A DNA stretch of 29,127 bases, taken from assembly GCF_938039775.1 (NCBI RefSeq), contig NZ_CALHTQ010000065.1, forward strand, positions 1 to 29,127, given 5' to 3'. The stretch's first letter is position 1; every line of letters begins with the position of its first letter. Below the pieces are notes generated by a model, which saw only the letters and a program-made list of their open reading frames with translations, searched no databases and was not told the DNA's origin. The translations under genes were made by a program, and so were the position numbers. Source of the DNA: an uncultured Mogibacterium sp. GTDB taxonomy: Bacteria; Bacillota_A; Clostridia; Peptostreptococcales; Anaerovoracaceae. Positions 1 through 7,584 of the stretch are shown here, one piece after another.

Positions 1-1
1 T

Positions 2-604
2 GAACTTGGTAAGATGATCAAGATGGCAGGTATTGAGTTTATGAAGCTTGAAGACGAGCCATACGATAATCCGCTCGGTGAATATACAGGTGCTGGAGTA
101 ATCTTTGGAGCTACCGGCGGAGTAATGGAAGCAGCTCTCAGAACTGCAGTAGAGAAGCTGACAGGAGAAGAGCTTATCGACCTTGACTTCGTAGATGTAC
201 GAGGCATTAAGGGCGTAAAAGAAGCTGAATACGACTTACAGGGCAAGAAGGTTAAGGTTGCTGTAGCCAGTGGTCTTGCTAATGCGAGGACTATCATGGA
301 AAAGGTAAAGGCTGGAGAAGCAGACTACACCTTTATCGAAATTATGGGATGCCCAGGAGGCTGTGTAAACGGCGGTGGACAGCCACATGTTGATTCACAG
401 GTAAGAAACTTCATCGATGTAAGAAGTGAGCGTGCAAAGGGGCTATATACTTTAGATAAGAATGCTCCAATTCGTAAGGCGCATGAGAACCCAGTAATTA
501 TCAAGATGTACGATGATTATCTCGGTGTGCCTGGAGGAGAAAAAGCGCATCACTTGCTACACACTTCATACGTTAACAGAGGTGTTAATAAGCAGGCAGA
601 CTAG
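2..604 (+). CDS. [FeFe]-hydrogenase catalytic subunit, C-terminal part (5' truncated by window)
   Basis: The reading frame is open from the window edge, so this is the last ~200 residues of a longer protein. It carries the conserved 3' part of the [FeFe]-hydrogenase H-cluster domain: TGAGVIFGATGGVMEAALR and later MGCPGGCVNGGGQP, whose cysteines belong to the H-cluster binding set. The C-terminal end (SYVNRGVNK region) resembles the small-subunit-like segment usually fused at the end of the catalytic chain. Known role of the family: reversible proton reduction to H2, often with NADH or ferredoxin through HydBC partners. Those partners, if any, lie upstream and are not visible. The gene ends at a strong terminator. 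The family call is near certain; the electron donor cannot be told from this fragment. Confidence 0.93.
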   Translation, partial: ELGKMIKMAGIEFMKLEDEPYDNPLGEYTGAGVIFGATGGVMEAALRTAVEKLTGEELIDLDFVDVRGIKGVKEAEYDLQGKKVKVAVASGLANARTIMEKVKAGEADYTFIEIMGCPGGCVNGGGQPHVDSQVRNFIDVRSERAKGLYTLDKNAPIRKAHENPVIIKMYDDYLGVPGGEKAHHLLHTSYVNRGVNKQAD

Positions 605-620
605 CCACCCATTGAATTTT

Positions 621-650
621 AAAACCCCGTCTCGCTAGAGACGGGGTTTT
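621..650 (+). terminator. Rho-independent terminator after the hydrogenase gene
   Basis: A 13-bp perfect stem (AAAACCCCGTCTC at 621-633 with its complement at 638-650) and a GCTA loop, ending in TTTT. The A-tract on the 5' side means it could also end transcripts from the convergent aminopeptidase gene on the minus strand, though that gene stops about 90 nt away. Confidence 0.9.
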
Positions 651-741
651 GTTCGTAATTACTATAAAGCAGTATGTGTAATCTTTGATGTGCTATGCCT
701 AGAGTGACTAAAAGTACAGCTTGATGACAGATCGATTTATT

Positions 742-2121
742 CTATGCTTCGATGATAAATGCCTTATATCCCTTATAAGCTTCGTATACATCAGACTTAC
801 TTACTGCTTCGTAAGGTGCGTGCATATTTAGTACTGCAATTCCGCTATCCACAACCTCCATGCCATATAATGCCAGGATATAAGCGATGGTGCCACCACC
901 ACCAACATCAACTTTACCGAGCTCTGCCGACTGGAACATTACGTCATGCTTATGCATAATTGCTCGTAGCTTACCGAGATATTCTGCATTAGCATCATTA
1001 GAACCACCTTTACCTCGGCTGCCTGTATACTTGTTGAAAACGATTCCTCTGCCGAATAGAGCAGCGTTTCTCTTGCTGAATTTGTCAGCATACATAGGGT
1101 CGTAAGTTGCACTAACGTCGGATGAGAGCATGCGCGAATTTCTAAGAACACGAGACGCATTTAGTTCTGTGTAAATTCCTAGTCTGTCTAGCAGTTCTCT
1201 CACGATATCCTCGAAGAAGTGAGATTGCATACCTGTAGCCCCGTAGCTGCCGATTTCCTCTTTGTCAACGAAGAGTCCGCAAGTAGTAGTCTTAGGATTC
1301 TCAACTTCGAAGAGAGCAATAGCGGAAGCGTATGCACAGGATCTGTCGTCGTGACCATAACCGAGGATAAGGCTTCTGTCTAGACCTGCTTCTCTAGCTC
1401 TTCCAGCAGGTACAGCTTCAATTTCTGCTGACCAGAAATCATCCTCTTCAACATCGTACTTATCCTTGAGTAGCTTTAGGATATTAGCCTTAACAGCCGA
1501 TTCACTTTCGCTATCTAATGGCTGTGTACCAAACACGATATCCATGTTCTCGCCGTCAATAAGCTTAGCTGCTGTAAGCTGCATCTGATCCTGAGCGAGG
1601 TGAACAAGTAGGTCGCTGATAAAGAAAACTGGGTCCGATGGGTCTTCTCCAATATTTACCTTTACGACTGTGCCATCTTTTTTAGCGATTACACCATGGA
1701 GTGCGAGTGGCATTGTAACCCACTGGTATTTTTTGATTCCGCCATAATACTGTGTATCGAGATAAGCGAACTCATCTGTCTCATACAGAGGATTCTGCTT
1801 TAAATCAATTCTAGGTGAGTCGATATGTGCACCGAGGATGTTCATACCGCGATTTACAATGTCTTCTCCAATGTTAAAAGTTACAAGGCACTTATTCATA
1901 TTTACTGCATATACCTTGCTACCAACTTCTAGTGTTTCATTATTCTTGATCACTTCGTTAAGGTCACGGTAACCGTGGTCCTCAGCCATCTTGACGAGAA
2001 TCTCCGTACACTCACGCTCAGTCTTTCCTTCTGAAATGAAATCTATATATCCTTTGTTTAAGTCCTCGAGGGCCTTTAGCTCCTCTGGAGAGTAGTTATT
2101 CCATGCATTATTATCTTTCAT
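742..2121 (-). CDS. M18 family aminopeptidase
   Basis: A 459-aa cytosolic metallopeptidase of family M18 (aspartyl aminopeptidase/aminopeptidase I group), which removes N-terminal amino acids from peptides. The metal-site motifs appear in order: GAHIDSPR (His99), GYGHDDRS (Asp258/259), DKEEIGSYG (Glu288/289), SSDVSATYDP (Asp335) and NMHAPYE near the C-terminus. The length is typical of bacterial members. The start is supported by AGGAGG about 7 nt upstream of ATG. It is transcribed alone, divergently from the small membrane-protein gene at 2267, with a promoter candidate at 2145-2173. Substrate preference cannot be read from the sequence. The family assignment is firm. Confidence 0.93.
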   Translation of the reverse strand: MKDNNAWNNYSPEELKALEDLNKGYIDFISEGKTERECTEILVKMAEDHGYRDLNEVIKNNETLEVGSKVYAVNMNKCLVTFNIGEDIVNRGMNILGAHIDSPRIDLKQNPLYETDEFAYLDTQYYGGIKKYQWVTMPLALHGVIAKKDGTVVKVNIGEDPSDPVFFISDLLVHLAQDQMQLTAAKLIDGENMDIVFGTQPLDSESESAVKANILKLLKDKYDVEEDDFWSAEIEAVPAGRAREAGLDRSLILGYGHDDRSCAYASAIALFEVENPKTTTCGLFVDKEEIGSYGATGMQSHFFEDIVRELLDRLGIYTELNASRVLRNSRMLSSDVSATYDPMYADKFSKRNAALFGRGIVFNKYTGSRGKGGSNDANAEYLGKLRAIMHKHDVMFQSAELGKVDVGGGGTIAYILALYGMEVVDSGIAVLNMHAPYEAVSKSDVYEAYKGYKAFIIEA

Positions 2122-2144
2122 AATTTACCTCCTATAGTATGTAA

Positions 2145-2173
2145 ATGTTAGCACAAAAGGTATTTAAGTACAA
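2145..2173 (-). promoter_or_regulatory. Sigma-A type promoter of the M18 aminopeptidase
   Basis: On the minus strand, TTGTAC (2173-2168), a 17-nt spacer and TAACAT (2150-2145), about 24 nt before the start codon. The -35 box overlaps one arm of the inverted repeat at 2169-2191. Confidence 0.5.
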
Positions 2174-2191
2174 TCAATCTGTGTGATTGTA
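2169..2191. repeat. Inverted repeat between divergent genes, possible operator
   Basis: TACAATCA, 7 nt, TGATTGTA: a perfect 8-bp dyad. It lies over the -35 box of the minus-strand aminopeptidase promoter and just upstream of the plus-strand promoter at 2199-2227, where a regulator could act on both genes. No regulator gene is adjacent and no known operator consensus was recognised. Confidence 0.45.
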
Positions 2192-2198
2192 TTATGAA

Positions 2199-2227
2199 TT
2201 GATAGGGGTAAAGCCGTGTGATACAAT
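2199..2227 (+). promoter_or_regulatory. Promoter of the small multidrug-export-like gene
   Basis: TTGATA (2199-2204), a 17-nt spacer and TACAAT (2222-2227). The predicted transcript start is about 30 nt before the GGAGG of the gene at 2267. Confidence 0.6.
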
Positions 2228-2266
2228 GAACGGGTTAAAAGAATAAGTAAGAGAAAGGAGGAACAG

Positions 2267-2713
2267 ATGCTTAAAACATTTCTAATGGCTATGGTGCCTG
2301 TTATAGAACTCCGTGGGGCAATACCATATGGTGCTGGACTTGCAGGACTACCGATATGGCAAGCGGCTTTGATAGCAGTGCTAGGCAATCTGCTACCTGT
2401 TCCATTTCTCGTGGTTTTTACAAGGGATATATTCGCGTTGATGCGCAAGAAATCCAATAAGCTTAACAGCATCGTTGAGAGGATGGAGCGAAAAGCCGAC
2501 AGGAATAAGGATGTTGTCTTAAGGTATGAGTTTTGGGGACTTATGATTTTAGTAGCAATTCCGCTTCCGGGAACTGGAGCGTGGACAGGTGCACTGGTTG
2601 CTGCGATGATGGACATGCAGCTCAAAAGAGCGTTCCCTGCCATTGCACTCGGTGTAGTTGTCGCCGCCTTCATAGTGACGTGGTTAACGTATGGTGCATC
2701 GATGTTTTTATAA
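2267..2713 (+). CDS. Small multidrug-export protein family (COG2426-like) membrane protein
   Basis: A 148-aa integral membrane protein. The N-terminal PVIELRGAIPYGAGLAGLPIWQA and the later LVAIPLPGTGAWTGALVAA are typical of the COG2426/Sm_multidrug_ex family (PF06695). That family is named after export but its transport role is little tested. About four hydrophobic segments flank a short basic cytosolic stretch (residues ~58-82). The start has an excellent AGGAGG 6-7 nt upstream. It is convergent with the phospholipase-like gene, the stop codons being only 4 nt apart and without a terminator between them. The family call is good; substrate unknown. Confidence 0.82.
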   Translation: MLKTFLMAMVPVIELRGAIPYGAGLAGLPIWQAALIAVLGNLLPVPFLVVFTRDIFALMRKKSNKLNSIVERMERKADRNKDVVLRYEFWGLMILVAIPLPGTGAWTGALVAAMMDMQLKRAFPAIALGVVVAAFIVTWLTYGASMFL

Positions 2714-2717
2714 GGTT

Positions 2718-3530
2718 CTAGTGCTTCTTGCCTAGATAATCTAATTCATAGCGCGTAAGGTCTGGCTGCTCGTTTTCAGTCAGGCTTTTTCTTATATACT
2801 CAATTTCTTGTATAGCTTTATCTACAGCGCCTTCGTACTTATTCCAAATAGCCACATTGCTCTCAGCTGAACGTGCATCGTATTCATGTGATGCGACCAT
2901 ATCACACTGCTTTCTTGTTGCTTTCGTTGAAGCTAGGATTGAGAGCAATCTCTTTCTAAGGAAGTCGTTCTTTGTACCAAGTATTAAAATTGAACGCCTC
3001 ATATCTCTAGTGGCAAGCTGCATCTGACTAGTGGTTGGTGTTTTATAAAACGGTGCTATTATAACGCCAAGATTTTTCCTCACTGGAGCAACTAGCTTTA
3101 GATCGATAGTAAATGGTGTAAGGTCGTGCTGCTCGAGTACATAGTGATCAAAATCTCTTTCAACTAGACTGTGAGACATACCCGCTGTTCTGACATAGCT
3201 ATTAATAACTGGATGACATATGGCATCGAGCACATAGTGACAAATAGCACCATACAGATAGCTCATCTTCTCCGGAGATGGAGATTCTCTAACTGCTTTT
3301 ATAGCATGCTCAAAGAAGCGAGAGCCAGGGCTGTGGTGTATTATCGCACCTTCCTTATTTAATATGCTTGGGAATATAGGTCTGTAAAATGCGAGAATGT
3401 CTGGTCCTTGAAGTCCGAATATATAAGATGCATATGAATCTGCATTAGTATTTATTAATCTTTGTATATCAGTAGGAAGTTTGCTTAGAACAGTTCTTCC
3501 AAATAGATAATGAGCGTTATGTGCAGGCAT
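2718..3530 (-). CDS. Zinc-dependent phospholipase C family protein
   Basis: A 270-aa protein that starts MPAHNAHYLFGRTVL and continues with FGLQGPDILAFYRP and YLYGAICHYVLDAICHPVINSY. This His/Asp-rich N-terminal half is the pattern of the zinc-dependent phospholipase C/S1-P1 nuclease-like fold (PF00882), in which these His and Asp residues bind zinc. No signal peptide is visible, so unlike the secreted clostridial alpha-toxin type this looks cytosolic. Such proteins are common in Clostridia and biochemically undefined. AGGAGG lies 6 nt upstream of ATG. It sits downstream of the radSAM-lexA-uraA operon but behind a terminator-like hairpin. The C-terminal third is charged and not recognised. 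Confidence 0.8.
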   Translation of the reverse strand: MPAHNAHYLFGRTVLSKLPTDIQRLINTNADSYASYIFGLQGPDILAFYRPIFPSILNKEGAIIHHSPGSRFFEHAIKAVRESPSPEKMSYLYGAICHYVLDAICHPVINSYVRTAGMSHSLVERDFDHYVLEQHDLTPFTIDLKLVAPVRKNLGVIIAPFYKTPTTSQMQLATRDMRRSILILGTKNDFLRKRLLSILASTKATRKQCDMVASHEYDARSAESNVAIWNKYEGAVDKAIQEIEYIRKSLTENEQPDLTRYELDYLGKKH

Positions 3531-3550
3531 GATTACCTCCTATATGTCTT

Positions 3551-3590
3551 TAATAAAATAAGCCGTAAGCTGTTACAAAGCTCACGGCTC
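3551..3590 (-). terminator. Terminator at the end of the radSAM-lexA-uraA operon
   Basis: Read on the minus strand, an 11-bp stem (AGCCGTGAGCT with AGCTTACGGCT, one G-U pair) is followed by TTATTTTATT. It lies between the uraA stop and the phospholipase-like start. Confidence 0.7.
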
Positions 3591-3614
3591 ATAATATCTT
3601 AAATCAATAAAATA

Positions 3615-4931
3615 TTAAACCTTAAATGTCTGGAACTTATCGTCCTCGTTTTCCTCATCAAACTCATAATCTTTGCCAGGGAGGAGCATATTAGCTACGA
3701 TACCAACGATAGCTGCGATAGCGAGTCCTGATAGAGTGATGCTAACGCCAGCAATCTTGAATGTGATTCCACCAATCTGGGTGAATCCAAGCGAGCATAC
3801 GAGGATGAGCGCAGTGATTATTGTATTACGAGTATTCTTGTAGTTAACCTGATTTTCAACGAGGTTTCTGATTCCGACTGCTGATATCATGCCGTAGAGT
3901 ATCAAAGATACACCACCGATGATAGCAATAGGAATAGTTTCGATAATGAATGCAAACTTTGGAATAAACGAGAGTATTATTGCAAAGCAAGCCGCAATTC
4001 TGATTACTAATGGGTCATAAACCTTAGTGAGTGCGAGAACGCCGGTATTTTCTCCGTATGTAGTATTTGCAGGTCCTCCAAATAGAGAAGCGAACATGGT
4101 AGCTAGTCCGTCACCGAGCAGTGTGCGGTGAAGTCCTGGGTCTTTAATATAATTGTGACCCGTTGTAGCACCGATAGCAGAAATATCTCCGATGTGTTCC
4201 ATCATAGTTGCAAGTGCGATAGGAGTTATGGTAATAATTGCGCTGATATCGAACTTAGCCATCATGATAGGTGGGAATGCAACTATTGACTCCTTGCCCA
4301 TACCAGAGAAATCAATCTGTCCCATACCTAGAGCCACTATGTATGAAATGATTACACCTAAGATAATAGGTACAATCTTAGCCATCCCGCGACCCCACAT
4401 ATTGAAGAATATAATTGAAGCGAGTGCGACAATTGCAAGAAGCCAGTTAGTCTGAGCGTTCTTGATAGCAGATGGTGCTAGGATGAGTCCGATCGAAATG
4501 ATGATTGGGCCAGTAACTACTGGAGGAAAGAACTCCATAACCTTCTCTATTGTAAATAGTTTGATCAGTGTAGCAAGTATAACGTACACGAACCCCGCAA
4601 CTATTACTCCTCCGCAAGCGTATGGAAGCATCTCTGTATTAGGCTGTCCGTTCTGTAGAGGAGCTACCGCTGCATATCCTCCTAGAAAGGCAAATGATGA
4701 ACCTAGGAATGCTGGAACCTTGCCTCTTGTCAGCAGGTGGAATAATAGTGTGCCAAGTCCAGCCATCATTAGGGTGGTAGAGATGCTGAGACCGGTGAGA
4801 AGCGGAACGAGCACTGTTGCACCAAACATGGCGAAAGTGTGCTGAAGTCCCAGTAGAATGGTTTTCGGCCAACCGAGTGTTCTAGCATCGGTTATGCCAT
4901 TAGAGTACTGATGTTCGTTACTCTGTGTCAT
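3615..4931 (-). CDS. uraA: Uracil permease, NCS2 (nucleobase:cation symporter-2) family
   Basis: A 438-aa polytopic transporter with the length and motifs of UraA/PyrP uracil permeases: TFAMFGATVLVPLLTG, PAFLGSSFAFLGGYAAV, FFPPVVTGPIIISIGL, the substrate-site segment ATMMEHIGDISAIGATTG (with the Glu used in uracil binding) and FGGPANTTYGENTGVLA. It imports uracil with protons across the cytoplasmic membrane for pyrimidine salvage. AAGGAGG lies 5 nt upstream of the start. It is the third gene of an apparent operon, 35 nt behind lexA, which is an unusual place; uraA is normally attached to pyr genes under PyrR control. No PyrR-type leader is seen in the 35-nt gap. Confidence 0.92.
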   Translation of the reverse strand: MTQSNEHQYSNGITDARTLGWPKTILLGLQHTFAMFGATVLVPLLTGLSISTTLMMAGLGTLLFHLLTRGKVPAFLGSSFAFLGGYAAVAPLQNGQPNTEMLPYACGGVIVAGFVYVILATLIKLFTIEKVMEFFPPVVTGPIIISIGLILAPSAIKNAQTNWLLAIVALASIIFFNMWGRGMAKIVPIILGVIISYIVALGMGQIDFSGMGKESIVAFPPIMMAKFDISAIITITPIALATMMEHIGDISAIGATTGHNYIKDPGLHRTLLGDGLATMFASLFGGPANTTYGENTGVLALTKVYDPLVIRIAACFAIILSFIPKFAFIIETIPIAIIGGVSLILYGMISAVGIRNLVENQVNYKNTRNTIITALILVCSLGFTQIGGITFKIAGVSITLSGLAIAAIVGIVANMLLPGKDYEFDEENEDDKFQTFKV

Positions 4932-4966
4932 CGCTTCCTCCTTGGATACTTTTTTGAAAGTGAAAA

Positions 4967-5623
4967 TTAATTAAAATATCTGAAGACTCCCTTTACCTTA
5001 CCAACAATCTTACAGTCATCGACTATTATTGGTTCCATGAAGTCGTTTTCAGGCTGTAGTCTGATATAACCTTTCTCTCTGTAAAATCTCTTAACAGTAG
5101 CTTCCGTCTCAAATGCCCCATCAACCATTGCAACTACAATATCACCGTTAGATGCCGTCTGGTCCTCTTGCACGATTAGGTAGTCACCGTCATTGATTCC
5201 AACATTAACCATGCTATCGCCGTGTACTACGAGAAGGAAGTTATTTCCATTTCCGATAAATCTCGCAGGGAAAGGGATGTTATCCTCGATATTCTGCTCG
5301 GATAGAATCGGCACACCTGCTGCAACATTACCGATTACAGGTAGTTGCACCATATTGATATCATCTGCTTCAAATGCAGGCTCACTATCTTCCTTTCTGA
5401 TTGAGTCTACAATAGCCAAAGCACGAGGCTTACTTGGGTCTTTTTTGATGAAGCCCTGAATCTCTAGAGCTTTGATGTCGCTATATACAGTGGAAGTTGA
5501 CTTGATGCCGATTGCATCGCATATTTCTCGAACTGTAGGAGGGAAACCCTTAAGTTTTATAGTTTCCTTCATATATGCCAGTACTTGCTGCTGGCGCTTT
5601 TCGCTTTTTTTACCCTTTGTCAT
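4967..5623 (-). CDS. lexA: LexA SOS-response repressor
   Basis: A 218-aa transcriptional repressor and self-cleaving protease of the SOS regulon. The N-terminal winged helix-turn-helix spans ~10-70 (PTVREICDAIGIKSTSTVYS region). The S24 protease domain shows the Ala102-Gly103 cleavage site (VAAGVPIL), the catalytic Ser137 (HGDSM) and Lys178 (ATVKRF), so it should be capable of RecA-stimulated self-cleavage. The length is slightly above B. subtilis LexA (205). It starts 10 nt after the radical SAM stop, with AGAGGA as its ribosome binding site, so the two genes are probably co-transcribed. The LexA box found upstream lies before the radical SAM gene, which implies autoregulation of the whole operon. 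Confidence 0.96.
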   Translation of the reverse strand: MTKGKKSEKRQQQVLAYMKETIKLKGFPPTVREICDAIGIKSTSTVYSDIKALEIQGFIKKDPSKPRALAIVDSIRKEDSEPAFEADDINMVQLPVIGNVAAGVPILSEQNIEDNIPFPARFIGNGNNFLLVVHGDSMVNVGINDGDYLIVQEDQTASNGDIVVAMVDGAFETEATVKRFYREKGYIRLQPENDFMEPIIVDDCKIVGKVKGVFRYFN

Positions 5624-5633
5624 GTCAAATCCT

Positions 5634-6449
5634 CTATAAAGTAAGTGAATTGAGTGTCAGCTCTTCGCCGTAGTTGTTCCAATCATCGTAAATCTCTCCA
5701 GTCTGTCTGATGATAATATCTCCGACCTTGCCGTTGATTTTACTGTATGGAAGCGTCTTGTGGTAAGTGATTCTACTATCTCCGAGCTGAAATAAGAAGC
5801 CTGTGCGGAAAAGTTCCTTCTCAAGCTGTCCCTTGTATTCCGCAATTGAATCGATTAGCTTAAATAAATCGTCTTTCTCTGTATCAAACACGTTATCTAG
5901 AGTGAGCTTGGAGTAATTAGCTCGAAGCTGAATCTCATGTCCTGAGAATCTGTCTAGAACCTTGAGCAGCTTACCTTTTGTTTCTGGATCATCAGCATCT
6001 TGGAAAACGACGCAGTTGATACGGTGAGGTACTTCGAGAAGTTCGAAAATCTCATCTGAGCATTCCTTTACGTAGTGCTTAAGGTGTCTGGATACATTAA
6101 TACAGCTAATTTTGTCTTTGTTTCTATTTAATACATCAGCGACTTTATGTATGTCCTGTTCTTCATTAGTTGGCAGTGTTGTGTTGATGTAGATGTGATG
6201 GCCGTCCTTGATATGGTTAAGGATATCTTGTAGTGCATCAAGGTCTGCAAGAGGTTCACCGCCAGTTAGGACTATATCGTTGTGAGGTAGAATCTTATCA
6301 AGAAGATCAAGAGAACGATAGCATCTCTCTAGGTTGAATGATGATGTATCTCTATAGTCGTCTTTATTTACACAGAAAGGGCAGCAGTTGTTACAGTCGT
6401 ATGGAACGAACATGGTAACGGTTGGCCCCTCTTTGATAAAATCTTTCAT
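5634..6449 (-). CDS. Radical SAM protein of unknown function, first gene of the lexA operon
   Basis: A 271-aa protein. The N-terminal YDCNNCCPFC contains the CX3CX2C motif (Cys19, Cys23, Cys26) that binds the SAM-cleaving [4Fe-4S] cluster, followed by the SAM-binding GGEP (63-66). The overall layout resembles small activase/MoaA-like radical SAM enzymes. There is no second cysteine cluster (no SPASM or Twitch) and no recognisable substrate domain. A GGGGGA stretch precedes the ATG. It lies 10 nt upstream of lexA and directly behind a promoter with a LexA box, so it is probably induced with the SOS response. The substrate is unknown; a spore photoproduct lyase is not indicated, since size and motifs differ. 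Confidence 0.85.
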   Translation of the reverse strand: MKDFIKEGPTVTMFVPYDCNNCCPFCVNKDDYRDTSSFNLERCYRSLDLLDKILPHNDIVLTGGEPLADLDALQDILNHIKDGHHIYINTTLPTNEEQDIHKVADVLNRNKDKISCINVSRHLKHYVKECSDEIFELLEVPHRINCVVFQDADDPETKGKLLKVLDRFSGHEIQLRANYSKLTLDNVFDTEKDDLFKLIDSIAEYKGQLEKELFRTGFLFQLGDSRITYHKTLPYSKINGKVGDIIIRQTGEIYDDWNNYGEELTLNSLTL

Positions 6450-6481
6450 TCTAGTTAATCCCCCTATACTAAAATCATTAA

Positions 6482-6510
6482 ATTATACCATTTCGAACAG
6501 TTGTTTGCAA
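6482..6510 (-). promoter_or_regulatory. Promoter of the radSAM-lexA-uraA operon
   Basis: On the minus strand, TTGCAA (6510-6505), a 17-nt spacer and a perfect TATAAT (6487-6482), about 33 nt before the radical SAM ATG. The spacer and the last bases of the -35 box are covered by a LexA-box-like sequence. Confidence 0.8.
6494..6507. promoter_or_regulatory. LexA operator (Gram-positive SOS box)
   Basis: CGAACAGTTGTTTG matches the Bacillus/Clostridium SOS consensus CGAACRNRYGTTYG at all but one position (T in place of the second R). It sits between the -10 and -35 boxes of the operon that contains lexA, where bound LexA would block RNA polymerase. It also lies at the upstream edge of the divergent mrp region. 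Confidence 0.75.
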
Positions 6511-6578
6511 TTGGAATGAGGGTAAAATGTACTATAAATAAGGGTTTTTCGATGAAAAGCACTGTCTAATGACCATGT

Positions 6579-6621
6579 ATGATTATTGGAACAAAATACT
6601 TTAAAGGTGGCAAATAATCAT
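6579..6621. repeat. 9-bp inverted repeat upstream of the Mrp/Mbh-like operon
   Basis: ATGATTATT (6579-6587) and its exact complement AATAATCAT (6613-6621), 25 nt apart. The right arm ends immediately before a possible -10 box (TATACT, 6623-6628). It could be a bipartite operator or, in a longer leader RNA, a hairpin. No known regulator consensus was recognised. Confidence 0.4.
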
Positions 6622-6628
6622 GTATACT
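6600..6628 (+). promoter_or_regulatory. Possible promoter of the Mrp/Mbh-like operon
   Basis: TTTAAA (6600-6605), 17 nt, TATACT (6623-6628). The -35 is poor. An alternative is TTGGAA (6511-6516), 16 nt, TATAAA (6533-6538) further upstream. One of the two probably serves the ten-gene operon, but the sequence does not decide which. Confidence 0.35.
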
Positions 6629-6683
6629 AAAAGGACTATTATTAATTCAATCAAAATTTTTAAATGAAAGGCTAGAGGTAACG

Positions 6684-7331
6684 ATGAGAGAGTTCTTTCG
6701 CGACCGACATCTGACTAGCAACCCGTACTTGAACTTCTTTGAAGTCTTCGGATTGCTTATGCTCCTGTGGATCGTGATGTCTGGAATATTCACAGTTAAA
6801 TTTATAATTTATGGATGTGTTTCCTCGTTTTTGATTTCATGCTTCGTAGTGGGCTCTCTGCGTATCGGAGGGCTTAAATCTAACCGAACATATTTTATTC
6901 TTCATGCCAATTATCCAAAACTGATAATCTATTTTCTGTGGCTTATCAAAGAGGTCGTTAAGAGTGCAATAGACGTTTCTAAGATTGCATTATCTTCTAA
7001 AATGAAAATTGAGCCTCTAGTAGTATGGTTTAAGGCAGATTACGACAACCCTGCAGCGAGGGCAATTCTTGCAAATTCAATCACACTTACACCTGGTACT
7101 GTAACTATCGATATATATGATAGCGGTGTTTTTTCTGTGCATGCACTTAATCGAGATTTTGCTGAAGGCCTTTTGGCAGGAGACATGCAGAAACGCATAG
7201 CCAAGCTTTATGGAGAGATAATCGACTATAAAGTGATAGATGTTGTTACTGACTACGACTACATAGAGAGAGAAGTTGTGGAGCTGACTTCAAAGCGATT
7301 CATGAGAAGGAGGAAGAACAGAGATGCATAA
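6684..7331 (+). CDS. mrpE: Mrp/Mbh-type antiporter subunit E
   Basis: A 215-aa membrane protein of the MnhE/MrpE/MbhA family (PF01899). Two hydrophobic segments lie at ~20-60, then the amphipathic membrane region ILHANYPKLIIYFLWLIKEV, then the cytosolic domain with the family signature NSITLTPGTVTIDI. It is longer than usual (~160 aa) through a hydrophilic N-terminus and a basic C-terminal tail. A ribosome binding site (GAGG) lies upstream. It is the first of ten genes on the plus strand and overlaps the next by 8 nt. The subunit is needed for assembly and function of Mrp complexes but is not itself the ion channel. Confidence 0.9.
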   Translation: MREFFRDRHLTSNPYLNFFEVFGLLMLLWIVMSGIFTVKFIIYGCVSSFLISCFVVGSLRIGGLKSNRTYFILHANYPKLIIYFLWLIKEVVKSAIDVSKIALSSKMKIEPLVVWFKADYDNPAARAILANSITLTPGTVTIDIYDSGVFSVHALNRDFAEGLLAGDMQKRIAKLYGEIIDYKVIDVVTDYDYIEREVVELTSKRFMRRRKNRDA

Positions 7332-7584
7332 TTTCTTTATTGCGCTTCTTGCCGGACTTCTTGCAATTGTAATTGTAATGGTGGTCACAATGTTTATCGG
7401 CAAAACAGTATACGACAAGCTCAATGCTTTATTCGTCATAAATACGAATATCGTTATGCTGATTTTAGTCGTTGGCTTAATTGACAACAGAATGGATATG
7501 CATATAGATATCGCACTTAGTTATGCGATTCTAGGGTTCGTAACAACTGTTATTCTTGCTAAATTTATAGGAGGTAGAAGGTAA
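7324..7584 (+). CDS. mrpF: Mrp/Mbh-type antiporter subunit F
   Basis: An 86-aa protein with three hydrophobic helices and the KLNALFVINTNIVMLILVVG stretch characteristic of MnhF/MrpF/MbhB (PF04066). AAGGAGG lies about 10 nt upstream of the ATG. It overlaps subunit E by 8 nt and its TAA overlaps the ATG of subunit G by one base, so the genes are translationally coupled. It belongs to the small-subunit cluster E-F-G that stands first, as in Mbh operons, not last as in Bacillus mrpABCDEFG. Confidence 0.88.
   Translation: MHNFFIALLAGLLAIVIVMVVTMFIGKTVYDKLNALFVINTNIVMLILVVGLIDNRMDMHIDIALSYAILGFVTTVILAKFIGGRR

Noticed and set aside
2164..2673. 169-aa ORF on the minus strand
   Set aside because: It lies entirely opposite the small multidrug-export-like gene, which has recognisable family motifs, a promoter and a good ribosome binding site. 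The minus ORF has a low-complexity Ser/Ile/Leu composition and no ribosome binding site.
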